Positions 16,625-25,009 of a stretch of 64,000 nt of DNA are shown one piece after another; positions within the stretch are counted from its first letter, which is position 1; each line of letters starts with the position of its first letter. The notes beneath the pieces were generated by a model that had not been told where the DNA came from, made no database searches, and worked only from the letters and a program-made list of their open reading frames with translations. This DNA comes from an uncultured Lachnospiraceae bacterium (GTDB lineage Bacteria > Bacillota > Clostridia > Lachnospirales > Lachnospiraceae), in contig CACZJZ010000006.1 of the NCBI GenBank assembly GCA_902781655.1, forward strand, positions 62,001 to 126,000. The letters are read 5' to 3'. The position numbers and the translations under genes are program-made.

Positions 16625-17923
16625 ATGGAAATGAAGCGAAAGACGGAGGGGAAGACGGCACAACAATACTCCGGTGATCTGGAGGGCATCTGCGAACACC
16701 ATGGGGAAGGCAGAAAACAGCAGGAGAGCAGCGCGGGACATCAGGAACCAGAGGGGCAGACGAGACCTTATGCGCTGTGGCTGTCCGGCACAGGAATCCG
16801 GCGCGGGACAATACAGAAGCTTCGGGAGACTTTTCTCGGACTGACCGGGCAGGATCCACGTCAGTTTGCCGAAGAGATCTTCTGCATGCCGGAGTCGGAG
16901 CTCCGGGAGATCTGCAGGGAGAGCTTTCCGGAGAAGGCGGAAAAGCAGGATAGAATTGCAGAAAGACTTCTGCGGGAGCGATCCAGGGATCCGGTCAGAG
17001 AGTGGCGGGAGCTTTCCGCGTCAGGGATTTGGTTTCTGGACAGGGATGCCATGGCTTTTCCGGATCGCCTCCGCCGGATGCCGGACAGTCCCTATGGCAT
17101 TTATGGAAAGGGAGCACTGCCGGATGACGCAGTCCCGTCGGTGGCCATCGTCGGCGCACGTATGGCCTCGGCCTATGGACGGGATATGGCAATGAAATTC
17201 GGCACAGAACTCGCGGAGAATGGAATTCAGATCATCAGCGGCATGGCAAGAGGCGTCGACGGCATCTCTCAGCGGGCAGCAGTCGGGGCGGGGGGGAGGA
17301 GCTTTGCCGTACTCGGCTGCGGGGTGGATATCTGTTATCCGGCGGAAAACCGGGAACTCTATGACGCCCTTCCCGGGCTGGGAGGCATACTCTCGGAATA
17401 TGCTCCGGGCACGGCGCCCATGGCAGGACTTTTTCCTCCCAGAAACCGCATCATCGCAGCACTGTCCGACCTCGTGCTTCTGGTGGAGGCGAGGGAACGG
17501 TCCGGATCGCTGATCACCGCGGATTTTGCATTGGAGCAGGGAAAGGACCTTTATGCGGTGCCGGGGCGGATAGCCGATCCGCTTGCCGTAGGATGCAACC
17601 GCCTGATCCGGCAGGGTGCGGGGATTGCCACCTGTCCGGATGATGTCATAGAAGCGGTGACTGGGGTGCGCCGTACGACGGAGGATGAGACGTTTGCTCC
17701 GGATTACCTCAAAAAAATCAGTCTGCAGGAGCCGGAGCGTTCGCTCTATGAGGCGTTGGGAGAGCGGGATTTGTGCGACCTTTCTTTTCTCATCCGCTCG
17801 GCGGAGACGAGGCTTCGCTGTCAGATCCGGACGCAGGATGCAATCCGCTATATGATGGACCTGGTGCTCAGAGGATTGGCAGAGGAAGCGGCAGCCGGAG
17901 TGTATCAGAGACGATTTCGATGA
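16625..17923 (+). CDS. dprA: DNA processing protein DprA (Smf)
   Basis: A 432-residue DprA protein, which loads RecA on incoming single-stranded DNA during transformation. The Rossmann-type core starts near residue 175 with GARMASAYG. It includes the segments GMARGVDGISQRAA, a FPPRNRIIAALSD stretch and RSGSLITADFALEQG. A helical SAM-like N-terminal domain and a C-terminal winged-helix-like part flank it. The first 50 or so residues are a polar extension not typical of the family. The start is supported by AGGAGG at 16612-16617. topA, the usual downstream partner in Firmicutes, is replaced here by the hydrogenase operon. Confidence 0.93.
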   Translation: MEMKRKTEGKTAQQYSGDLEGICEHHGEGRKQQESSAGHQEPEGQTRPYALWLSGTGIRRGTIQKLRETFLGLTGQDPRQFAEEIFCMPESELREICRESFPEKAEKQDRIAERLLRERSRDPVREWRELSASGIWFLDRDAMAFPDRLRRMPDSPYGIYGKGALPDDAVPSVAIVGARMASAYGRDMAMKFGTELAENGIQIISGMARGVDGISQRAAVGAGGRSFAVLGCGVDICYPAENRELYDALPGLGGILSEYAPGTAPMAGLFPPRNRIIAALSDLVLLVEARERSGSLITADFALEQGKDLYAVPGRIADPLAVGCNRLIRQGAGIATCPDDVIEAVTGVRRTTEDETFAPDYLKKISLQEPERSLYEALGERDLCDLSFLIRSAETRLRCQIRTQDAIRYMMDLVLRGLAEEAAAGVYQRRFR

Positions 17924-17980
17924 ATGGGCAGATATCCCATTGGAGCGGAGATTCCCTTTTCTATCAACGATTTCCCGGAT

Positions 17981-18009
17981 TTGATTTTGCCGCGTCTTAG
18001 TGATAAAGT
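17981..18009 (+). promoter_or_regulatory. Candidate promoter of the ech-hyp operon
   Basis: TTGATT at 17981-17986 is 17 bases from TAAAGT at 18004-18009, which is preceded by TG one base upstream (18001-18002), an extended -10. The same -10 hexamer is used by rnpB. It gives a leader of roughly 85-90 bases before echA. Confidence 0.7.
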
Positions 18010-18103
18010 TTCCTGTGATGCACTTTGCATGAAGAATAGCGCAATGGCTGCCCAATCGCTGTGCCAGTGTGCCAATATCTGAAGGTGCAACAGGGGGCCT
18101 CTT

Positions 18104-20080
18104 ATGCAGTTCGTTGTATTTCTGATCTTCTTTCCGTTCGCCGCGGCGCTTCTGATGCTCTGTATGAAGAAGCCGTCTGCCGCAAGAACCGCGGTTTCGA
18201 TCTGCTGCAGTATGATCATCATCGCGGCAGTGATTGCGCTCGCGGTCTGTGCCTGGACCGACAATCATATTCTGCCGGGCAGTCATGCGGGGGCGGAGAA
18301 CCTGTTCCTCACCGATCCGCGGATTCCGAATATGCTCGTCATGCTCGGCGAGCTGTTTCTGATGGGGGCGGTCTTCTATTACGGCATCCGGTATAAAAAA
18401 TATTATGTCCTGCTGCTGTCAGCGGGCGGCACACTCCCGGTCGTGTGGCTGGATGTCACCGGAAAATCCGAGGCGGCTTCGCTGGCACAGAATATGCATT
18501 ATATCCGCATCGACAATCTGACGGTGATGATGTGTCTTGTAGTCGGTATTGTCGGAGGCCTCATCTGCTGCTATGCGAACGGATATATCCGGGATTATCA
18601 TCATCACCACACGGATTATCCGGAGCGCAGCGCGTGGTTTCTTGCCATGCTGTTTGTTTTCCTGGGAGCGATGTTCGGCCTTCTGCTCTCGGACAACCTC
18701 GGATGGATCTTTTTCTTCTGGGAAGTGACGAGTGTCTGCTCCTTCCTGCTGATCGGCTACAACAAGCTGCCGCAGTCCATAGCCAATTCGTTCAAGGCAT
18801 TGTGGATGAATCTGCTCGGCGGACTCGGATTTACTGTCGCCATTCTGTACTGCACGCTGCAGCTTCACATGACGAATCTCTCCCAGATCACCGCGGACAC
18901 TTCCGCGGCGGGGAAGGCGCTTGTGATGCTTCCGGCCGCGTGCCTCGCCTTCGCCGCACTCACAAAGAGCGCGCAGATGCCGTTCAACGGCTGGCTGCTG
19001 GGTGCTATGGTTGCGCCGACTCCGACGAGTGCCCTTCTGCATTCTGCCACCATGGTCAAGGCGGGCGTGTATCTGCTGCTGCGGCTCGGTCCGGTGATGG
19101 CGGATACCCTGCCGGGATATATGGTGATGACCATCGGCGGCTTCACGTTCTTCGCGGCTTCTCTGATGGCAATTGCGACGAGCGACGGCAAGCGGGTCCT
19201 CGCGCATTCCACGGTGTCGAACCTCGGTCTGATCGCGGCCTGCGCCGGTGTCGGACGACCGGAATCCATCTGGGCAGGGATGATGTTGATTCTGTTCCAT
19301 GCAGTTTCCAAATCTCTGATGTTTCTGTGCGTGGGTGCGGTGGAGAACGCGACTGGAAGCCGCAATATTGAAGATATGCACGGTCTGATCGTGCGCGCGC
19401 CGAAAATTGCCTCGGCCATGATCATCGGCATCTGCGGAATGTGCCTTGCGCCGTTCGGTATGCTGGTCGCAAAGTGGGCTGCACTGAAGAGCTTTGTAGA
19501 TGCCAACAACATCGCGCTGATTCTGTTCCTGGCCTTCGGTTCCGCGACCACTACGTTCTACTGGACCAAATGGCTGGGCAAGCTGTTCGCGGTGCTGCAT
19601 CACACAGAAAGAGTGCCGGATGATCGGTTTGAGAAAACGGAATGGCTCGCCATCATTCCGCTGTCGTCCCTGATTATTCTGATGATGTTCCTGTTCTCTG
19701 TGATCAGTAGAAACATCATTCAGCCGGTGCTCCATCAGATGTTTGTCGGGGAACAGATCGCAGATGTGATCGATTCGGGTGACGCGACGATCATGATCAT
19801 CATGCTGATTCTGCTTGCCATGGTGCCGCTGTTCGCCCGCGTGATGAACCGCATCCGCGAGGAGGAGAAGGATAAGGAGGTTCTTACCTATATGAACGGC
19901 GTCAATGCAGGAGATGACCGCCACTTCATCAATTCCTACGGAGAGCCTCAGCCGCTCTATCTGGCCAACTGGTATATCACGCAGTGGTTCGGAGAACTTG
20001 TTCTCATGAAGCCATGTCTGGTGATTTCTGCGGCAGCCGTCACGATCTTTATGATCCTTGCAATAGGAGGTGGCTTCTGA
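18104..20080 (+). CDS. echA: Ech hydrogenase subunit A, NuoL/MrpA-like proton (or Na+) channel
   Basis: A 658-residue integral membrane protein of the complex I subunit 5/antiporter family, with about 16 hydrophobic segments. Family landmarks are the FFFWEVTSVCSFLLIGY segment (TM5 glutamate), the KSAQMPFNGWL stretch (loop and TM7-8 lysine region) and a TSALLHSATMVKAGVYLL helix. In Ech hydrogenases this subunit couples ferredoxin-driven H2 turnover to ion translocation. It is first in the ech order A-B-C-D-E-F. A cytosolic or periplasmic loop carries four consecutive histidines near residue 167. It ends in a four-base overlap with echB. Confidence 0.9.
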   Translation: MQFVVFLIFFPFAAALLMLCMKKPSAARTAVSICCSMIIIAAVIALAVCAWTDNHILPGSHAGAENLFLTDPRIPNMLVMLGELFLMGAVFYYGIRYKKYYVLLLSAGGTLPVVWLDVTGKSEAASLAQNMHYIRIDNLTVMMCLVVGIVGGLICCYANGYIRDYHHHHTDYPERSAWFLAMLFVFLGAMFGLLLSDNLGWIFFFWEVTSVCSFLLIGYNKLPQSIANSFKALWMNLLGGLGFTVAILYCTLQLHMTNLSQITADTSAAGKALVMLPAACLAFAALTKSAQMPFNGWLLGAMVAPTPTSALLHSATMVKAGVYLLLRLGPVMADTLPGYMVMTIGGFTFFAASLMAIATSDGKRVLAHSTVSNLGLIAACAGVGRPESIWAGMMLILFHAVSKSLMFLCVGAVENATGSRNIEDMHGLIVRAPKIASAMIIGICGMCLAPFGMLVAKWAALKSFVDANNIALILFLAFGSATTTFYWTKWLGKLFAVLHHTERVPDDRFEKTEWLAIIPLSSLIILMMFLFSVISRNIIQPVLHQMFVGEQIADVIDSGDATIMIIMLILLAMVPLFARVMNRIREEEKDKEVLTYMNGVNAGDDRHFINSYGEPQPLYLANWYITQWFGELVLMKPCLVISAAAVTIFMILAIGGGF

Positions 20081-20988
20081 TGAGCAGAGCGTTGTGGATC
20101 GAAATCATCGCCGGCCTGCTGTACGTGTTTGTCATCGGTCCGATCGGCGGCGGACTTCTGTCCGGCCTGGACCGTCTTGTCTCTGCCCGGATGCAGGGCC
20201 GTCAGGGACCGCCCATCCGGCAGGCGTTCTTCGACCTTTCCAAGCTGTTTCAGAAACGGGCCGGCATAGTCAACCATTTCCAGTCGATCCTGGTTGTGGG
20301 ACACATGGTCTTTGTGGTGTTCACCGGCATTCTGATCTACACCGGAAATGACTTCCTGCTGTCGCTTTTTACGCTGACGCTGGGAGAAATGTTCTTTTGC
20401 ATGGCGGCTGCCAGTGCATCCGGTCCGTACAGCGGTATGGGGTCACAGCGGGAGCTGGTGCAGCTGATGTGCACAGAGCCGATGCTCCTGATCATGGCAA
20501 TCGGTTTCTATCTGTCTACGACACTGGATGCAGGCACGTCCGGGTCCTTCATGGTCCGCGCGCTGATCCATGCGGATGTTCCTGCTATCGTCCGTATGCC
20601 CGGTATTTTTATCGGGTTTCTGACTATTTTGATAGTAGAGCTGAGAAAGTCTCCGTTTGATGTCAGCACTTCCCATCACGCGCACCAGGAGATGGTCAAG
20701 GGAATCACAACGGATCTCTCGGGCAATATCATGGGTATCACGGAGATGACGGAATGGTATGAGGAAGCCCTGATGTTCACGATTGTAGGGCTGTTCTTTG
20801 TTAACTGTCATCCGATCAGCGTTCTCTGGGCGGTACTCGCCGCGCTGGCTGCCTTCTTCCTGGAGAACCTGATTGACAATGTTTTTCCCCGCGTCAAGTG
20901 GGAGACCATGTTCAAGACCTGCTGGGTGTCAACCTTTGTATTCGGAGGCTCCAACCTGCTGGTTCTGCTGCTCCTGGTGAACCGGTGA
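20080..20988 (+). CDS. echB: Ech hydrogenase subunit B, NuoH-like membrane anchor
   Basis: A 302-residue membrane protein of the complex I subunit 1/HycD/EchB family. It connects the soluble hydrogenase arm to the ion-translocating arm. Typical features are the QGRQGPPIRQAFFDLSKLF loop near residue 40 and the acidic ELRKSPFDVSTSHHAHQE loop near residue 190, which corresponds to the conserved EAERAPFD region of NuoH. The start ATG 20080 shares bases with the echA stop and follows AGGAGG (20065-20070). The open frame extends upstream to 19984 within echA, but those codons belong to echA. Confidence 0.9.
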   Translation: MSRALWIEIIAGLLYVFVIGPIGGGLLSGLDRLVSARMQGRQGPPIRQAFFDLSKLFQKRAGIVNHFQSILVVGHMVFVVFTGILIYTGNDFLLSLFTLTLGEMFFCMAAASASGPYSGMGSQRELVQLMCTEPMLLIMAIGFYLSTTLDAGTSGSFMVRALIHADVPAIVRMPGIFIGFLTILIVELRKSPFDVSTSHHAHQEMVKGITTDLSGNIMGITEMTEWYEEALMFTIVGLFFVNCHPISVLWAVLAALAAFFLENLIDNVFPRVKWETMFKTCWVSTFVFGGSNLLVLLLLVNR

Positions 20989-21010
20989 GTAACACATACC
21001 GGTGATAAGT

Positions 21011-21028
21011 CCGCGGAGAATTCTGCGG
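21011..21028 (+). promoter_or_regulatory. Intercistronic hairpin before echC
   Basis: CCGCGGA at 21011-21017 pairs with TCTGCGG at 21022-21028 (one G-U). GGAAGG, the echC SD, begins four bases later. It belongs to a recurring pattern of hairpins abutting the SD in this window. Confidence 0.55.
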
Positions 21029-21042
21029 CATGGAAGGATACT

Positions 21043-21498
21043 ATGGCTAAGATGTCAAAATCTCCCTGGCTTCTGCACTATGATGCCAGCAGCTGCAATG
21101 GCTGTGATATCGAGGTGCTGGCCAGCACCACTCCGGTTTATGATCTGGAGCGTTTTGGAATCATCAACACGGGCAATCCGAAGCATGCGGATATTCTGCT
21201 GATCACTGGCGGCGTCAATTATCAGAACCGACCGGTGGTGAAGCAGCTGTTTGATCAGATGCCTGATCCGAAGGTTGTCGTCGCTGCCGGCATCTGTGCC
21301 TGCGACGGAGGCGTATTCAAGGATTGCTACAATATTCTTGGCGGGGTGGACAAGGTCATCCCCGTGGATGTCTATGCGCCCGGCTGCGCAGTGCGCCCGG
21401 AATGCCTGATCGACGCGGTGGTGAAGGCCATCGCCATTCTGGATGAAAAACGGGCACAGATGTCGGAGCAGGCAAAGGCAGAGAGAAAGCAGGAGTAG
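21043..21498 (+). CDS. echC: Ech hydrogenase subunit C, small [4Fe-4S] subunit (NuoB-like)
   Basis: A 151-residue hydrogenase small subunit homologous to NuoB. It carries the proximal [4Fe-4S] cluster, with ligands visible as Cys18 and Cys21 (SSCNGCDIE), Cys85 (GICACDGG) and Cys115 (APGCAVRP). It transfers electrons between the ferredoxin-like EchF and the Ni-Fe site in EchE. There is no signal peptide, as expected for a cytosol-facing group 4 enzyme. The C-terminus is a short charged tail rich in Lys and Glu. A GC hairpin and SD GGAAGG precede the start. Confidence 0.93.
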   Translation: MAKMSKSPWLLHYDASSCNGCDIEVLASTTPVYDLERFGIINTGNPKHADILLITGGVNYQNRPVVKQLFDQMPDPKVVVAAGICACDGGVFKDCYNILGGVDKVIPVDVYAPGCAVRPECLIDAVVKAIAILDEKRAQMSEQAKAERKQE

Positions 21499-21594
21499 TA
21501 TGGCCGGTGTCTGCTGAGCGGGGATATGCCGCTGCGGACTGCAGATATTTTGTCATGAATTCTGCGCCGGGAATCGGGAATGAAGGAGGCATGG

Positions 21595-21951
21595 ATGAGA
21601 CACGCGATAGATCCGGGACCGATGGCGGTAGAAGATATCACGCCGGATGTCCTTCTCGATAAGGTGACCAACCTGAAATATAAAGAGTGGCGTCTGATGC
21701 AGATCTGCGCCACGAAAGTGGGAGAGGACCGGTATGAAGTCCTCTACACGTTCGGACATGGATATAAAATGTTCAGCTATAGGCTGACGATATCGGATGA
21801 GGACAAAATCAACAGTATCACCAGCATCTATGACATCGCTTACCTGTATGAAAATGAAATGCACGATATGTTCGGCATCCAGGTGGAGATGATCAATATT
21901 GATTTCAAGGGTCACCTGTTCCGCATGGGCAGGGAGACACCGTTCAAGTGA
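21595..21951 (+). CDS. echD: Ech hydrogenase subunit D, NuoC-like 30-kDa subunit
   Basis: A 118-residue protein homologous to the NuoC/30-kDa subunit. The conserved C-terminal part is seen as ITSIYDIAYLYENEMHDMFG followed by the GHLFRMG segment. This subunit packs against EchE and EchC and has no cofactor. I start it at ATG 21595, five bases after AAGGAGG (21583-21589). The open frame begins at 21580, but that would place the SD inside the coding sequence. It lies between echC and echE, in the standard order. Confidence 0.88.
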   Translation: MRHAIDPGPMAVEDITPDVLLDKVTNLKYKEWRLMQICATKVGEDRYEVLYTFGHGYKMFSYRLTISDEDKINSITSIYDIAYLYENEMHDMFGIQVEMINIDFKGHLFRMGRETPFK

Positions 21952-21954
21952 TGA

Positions 21955-21976
21955 TGCCGCCTGTTTTCGTGCGGCA
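21955..21976 (+). promoter_or_regulatory. Intercistronic hairpin before echE
   Basis: TGCCGC at 21955-21960 pairs with GCGGCA at 21971-21976 around a 10-base loop, ending 13 bases before echE. This fits the recurring hairpin-before-SD pattern. Confidence 0.5.
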
Positions 21977-21989
21977 GTGAGGTAGTGGT

Positions 21990-23069
21990 ATGTCAAAAAT
22001 CAGCGTTGTTCCGTTTGGACCGCAGCATCCGGTGCTTCCGGAGCCGATTCACCTGGATCTGGTGATACAGGATGAGAAGGTATTGTCTGCCATTCCGTCG
22101 ATCGGTTTTGTGCACCGCGGACTGGAAAGCCTTGTGGACAAGCGGGATTTTAAGGAAATGGTTCTCGTGGCGGAGCGGATCTGCGGCATCTGTTCATTCG
22201 GACACGGCATGGGATACTGTGAAGCGGTAGAAAAAATCATGAACATCACCGTGCCGGACCGCGCCAGATTCCTGCGCACGATGTTTCAGGAGATGAGCCG
22301 GCTGCACAGTCACACCATGTGGCTGGGACTGGCTGCTGACGCATTCGGCTATGAGAGCCTGTTCATGGAATGCTGGAGAATCCGGGAGAAGATCCTCGAC
22401 ATGCTCGAGATGGCGACCGGAGGCCGTGTCATTTTTTCGATTTGCGATGTGGGCGGTCTGCGGAAGGATGTACCGGATGAAATGCTGGCTGAGTTCGACA
22501 GGCGGTTCGCTGCGCTGAAATCAGACTACGACCATGTGACGGAGATCTTTTTGAATGACGATGCCGTGAAGAGCCGCCTGTGCGGCGTCGGTGTCATGAC
22601 GATCCAGCAGGCCAATGATCTTGGCTGCTGCGGGCCGTTCCTGCGCGCGAGCGGCGTCCGCCGGGATGCCCGCATGACAAACTATGAGGCTTACGGGGAG
22701 CTTGATTTTGAACCGGTCACAGCAAACGAGGGAGACAGCTACGCGCGCTGCAAGGTCCGGATCGGGGAAATTTATCAGTCGATCGATCTCATTCGCCAGT
22801 GCATCGCAAAAATGCCGGCGGGCGAGGTCCAGGCGCCTGTCAAAGGCCTTCCGGATGGGGAGTATATGATGCGCATCGAGCAGCCGAGAGGCGAGGCTCT
22901 GTACTATGTAAAGGCCAATGGGACGAAGAATCTGACCCGGTTTCGTGTGCGCACGCCTACCTTCGCCAATATTCCGGGACTGATGGAAATTATGAAGGGA
23001 ACCGAGGTCGCGGATGTCGCGACGCTGATTCTGACGATCGACCCGTGCATTTCCTGCACGGAGCGCTGA
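21990..23069 (+). CDS. echE: Ech hydrogenase subunit E, [NiFe] catalytic large subunit
   Basis: A 359-residue catalytic subunit homologous to NuoD but with all four Ni-Fe ligands. Two lie in ERICGICSFGHG (about Cys65 and Cys68) and two in the C-terminal DPCISCTER (Cys353 and Cys356). Keeping both CxxC pairs separates a true hydrogenase from complex I or Mrp-like relatives. The protein ends directly after DPCISCTER, so it lacks the C-terminal extension that maturation proteases remove in many other hydrogenases. The position between echD and echF and the downstream hypCDE agree with group 4 (Ech) membership. Confidence 0.94.
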   Translation: MSKISVVPFGPQHPVLPEPIHLDLVIQDEKVLSAIPSIGFVHRGLESLVDKRDFKEMVLVAERICGICSFGHGMGYCEAVEKIMNITVPDRARFLRTMFQEMSRLHSHTMWLGLAADAFGYESLFMECWRIREKILDMLEMATGGRVIFSICDVGGLRKDVPDEMLAEFDRRFAALKSDYDHVTEIFLNDDAVKSRLCGVGVMTIQQANDLGCCGPFLRASGVRRDARMTNYEAYGELDFEPVTANEGDSYARCKVRIGEIYQSIDLIRQCIAKMPAGEVQAPVKGLPDGEYMMRIEQPRGEALYYVKANGTKNLTRFRVRTPTFANIPGLMEIMKGTEVADVATLILTIDPCISCTER

Positions 23070-23094
23070 CGGATGCCTGCGCGGGAGATAGGAA

Positions 23095-23574
23095 ATGAGT
23101 TTAGCACAGTTTTCAAAGACAGCGATCAGAAACCTTTTTCACAAGCCGGTGACAGAAAAGTATCCCTTTGTGCCGAAGGAATATGGAGAACGCACCCGCG
23201 GACATATTGAGAACGATATCAGCAAGTGTGTTCTCTGCGGCCTGTGTATGATGCGCTGTCCTTCCCATGCGATCACGGTGAACAAGGCCGCCTACACCTG
23301 GCAGATCAATCCGTTCAGCTGTGTCCAGTGCAATTACTGCGTGGAGGGCTGCCCGAAGAAAAGCCTCACGATGAAAAATACGTACACCAAGCCTGATACG
23401 CAGAAGACCTCCGTCGTTCTGAAGTATTCCGCGGAGCGGATCGCCGGGGAGGAAGCAAGGCGGAAGGCCATGATCGAAAAGGCGATGGCGGCAAAGAAGG
23501 CGGCTGAGGCAAAAAAGGCGGCGGCAGCGCAGGAAGCGGCTCCGGCCGGAACCGGGAAAGCGGAGGTGCAGTGA
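23095..23574 (+). CDS. echF: Ech hydrogenase subunit F, 2[4Fe-4S] ferredoxin-like (NuoI-like)
   Basis: A 159-residue polyferredoxin homologous to NuoI. Two cluster motifs are visible: CVLCGLCMMRCP (Cys45, 48, 51, 55) and CVQCNYCVEGCP (Cys76, 79, 82, 86). It is the likely entry point for electrons from reduced ferredoxin. The last 30 residues or so are a Lys/Ala/Glu-rich low-complexity tail not needed for cluster binding, of unknown role. Its stop codon overlaps the hypC start (shared A at 23574), so hypC is translationally coupled to the structural genes. Confidence 0.92.
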   Translation: MSLAQFSKTAIRNLFHKPVTEKYPFVPKEYGERTRGHIENDISKCVLCGLCMMRCPSHAITVNKAAYTWQINPFSCVQCNYCVEGCPKKSLTMKNTYTKPDTQKTSVVLKYSAERIAGEEARRKAMIEKAMAAKKAAEAKKAAAAQEAAPAGTGKAEVQ

Positions 23575-23816
23575 TGTGCGTTGCCTATCCGGGAACAGTA
23601 CTTGCGGTGAAGGATCGCACTGCACTGATTGATTTCTCCGGCACGAGAGTTGAGGCACTTACCGGTCTTGTCAGAACAAAGCCGGGAGACCGGGTTCTGG
23701 TTCACGCCGGCTGTGTGCTGCAGGTTCTGCCTCCGGAGGAAGCCGACGAGATGCAGTCATTGTTTGATGAGATTGCCTCGCTTTCAGAAGAGGATATGAA
23801 GGAAACCGCCGGCTGA
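23574..23816 (+). CDS. hypC: Hydrogenase maturation chaperone HypC
   Basis: An 80-residue protein starting MCVAYPGTVLAV. Cys2, exposed after Met removal, is the conserved residue that carries the Fe(CN)2CO unit with HypD and delivers it to the large subunit precursor. A further conserved stretch is GDRVLVHAGCVLQVL. Length matches HypC/HupF. The gene is coupled to echF by a start/stop overlap and is followed by an intrinsic terminator that separates it from hypD and hypE. Confidence 0.94.
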   Translation: MCVAYPGTVLAVKDRTALIDFSGTRVEALTGLVRTKPGDRVLVHAGCVLQVLPPEEADEMQSLFDEIASLSEEDMKETAG

Positions 23817-23835
23817 AAGGCTGGCGCAGAGCTTT

Positions 23836-23888
23836 CCCGCGGAGTGTTCGGACGGAACGTTGCCGTGCCGGACGTCCGCGGGTTTTTT
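23836..23888 (+). terminator. Intrinsic terminator between hypC and hypD
   Basis: Arms CCCGCGGA (23836-23843) and TCCGCGGG (23875-23882) are followed by six T residues (23883-23888). The long loop can form further pairs. It would reduce read-through into hypD and hypE unless attenuated. Confidence 0.75.
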
Positions 23889-23944
23889 GTGAAATGTCTC
23901 TGTTGCTTTTGCCACGCAGATGCAGCAGAGAGCGTGGTTCAGTT

Positions 23945-25009
23945 ATGAATAGGAACGATCTGGAACAGGTCAGAACTTTTTTGCATGAATATGACGGACC
24001 GGAAATCAGGCTGATGGAAGTCTGCGGCACGCACACTGCGTCAATTGCAAAAAACGGCATTCCGGCGCTGCTTTCCCCTGCCATTCATCTCATTTCCGGG
24101 CCGGGGTGCCCCGTGTGCGTCACGGTGACAGATTATATTGACCGTCTTGTCTCTCTCTCCCGGACGCCGGGCACTGCCGTTGTTTCCTTCGGCGATCTTC
24201 TCCGGGTGAGGGGAAGCCGTCTGTCGCTTGCCGATGCGAGAGCCGACGGGGCTGACGTCCGGATGGTCTACGCGCCGATGCAGATGCTGGATTTTGCGGC
24301 GCGGGAACCGGATCGCACCTTTGTCTTCGCGGCAGTGGGATTTGAGACCACAGCGCCGGTTTATGCTCTGACGCTGGAGGAAGCGGCCCGCCGGGAGCTG
24401 AGAAATGTGAAGCTGCTCACCTCACTCAAAACGATGCCGGAGGTGATCCGCGCGGTGGTTCGAGCCGGGACACCGGACGGTCGGGGGAGAATCGATGGAT
24501 TTCTGGCACCGGGACATGTCTGTGCCGTCACCGGGAGCAATGAGTACCAGGAACTTGCGGAGGAGACAGGGCTGCCGTTTGTGGTGTCCGGCTTCACCGG
24601 ACCGCAGCTCCTTGCATCGATCGCGGCGCTTGTGAAGCTGCAGGGGCGGGGAACCTGCCTGAACTTTTATCCTGAGGTGGTGACCGGCACGGGCAATGCG
24701 GAGGCAAAAGCCCTGTGCAGAAAGTATTATGAGCCATGCGACGCTTCCTGGCGCGGATTGGGCAGCATTCCGCGCTCCGGACTCCGGCTGCGGGAGGAGT
24801 ATCGGACGCTCGATGCGGGCAGCAGCGGACTGGACGGCGATCACGCTGCCCGCGGCTGTGAATGCGCAAAGGTGCTGACCGGGCAGATTATGCCGGTGGA
24901 ATGTCCGCTCTTTGGCAGAATCTGTACGCCGCAGTATCCAAACGGTGCCTGCATGGTTTCACAGGAGGGAAGCTGCTATAACTGGTATATTTCAGGACGG
25001 ACAAGGTGA
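23945..25009 (+). CDS. hypD: Hydrogenase maturation protein HypD
   Basis: A 354-residue [4Fe-4S] protein that works with HypC to assemble the Fe(CN)2CO group of [NiFe] hydrogenases. Signature stretches are MEVCGTHT near residue 24, GPGCPVCVT near 51-59, and the FGDLLRVRGS and GFETTAP segments. The four cluster cysteines fall in the C-terminal third. ATG 23945 is chosen because the earlier in-frame start (23894) would place the protein next to the terminator T-run and add residues the family lacks. The SD is weak. It overlaps hypE at its 3' end. Confidence 0.93.
   Translation: MNRNDLEQVRTFLHEYDGPEIRLMEVCGTHTASIAKNGIPALLSPAIHLISGPGCPVCVTVTDYIDRLVSLSRTPGTAVVSFGDLLRVRGSRLSLADARADGADVRMVYAPMQMLDFAAREPDRTFVFAAVGFETTAPVYALTLEEAARRELRNVKLLTSLKTMPEVIRAVVRAGTPDGRGRIDGFLAPGHVCAVTGSNEYQELAEETGLPFVVSGFTGPQLLASIAALVKLQGRGTCLNFYPEVVTGTGNAEAKALCRKYYEPCDASWRGLGSIPRSGLRLREEYRTLDAGSSGLDGDHAARGCECAKVLTGQIMPVECPLFGRICTPQYPNGACMVSQEGSCYNWYISGRTR

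Noticed and set aside
18419-19924. 501-codon frame antisense to echA
   Set aside because: Shadow of a GC-rich membrane protein gene; low-complexity His/Arg-rich translation, no SD or family.
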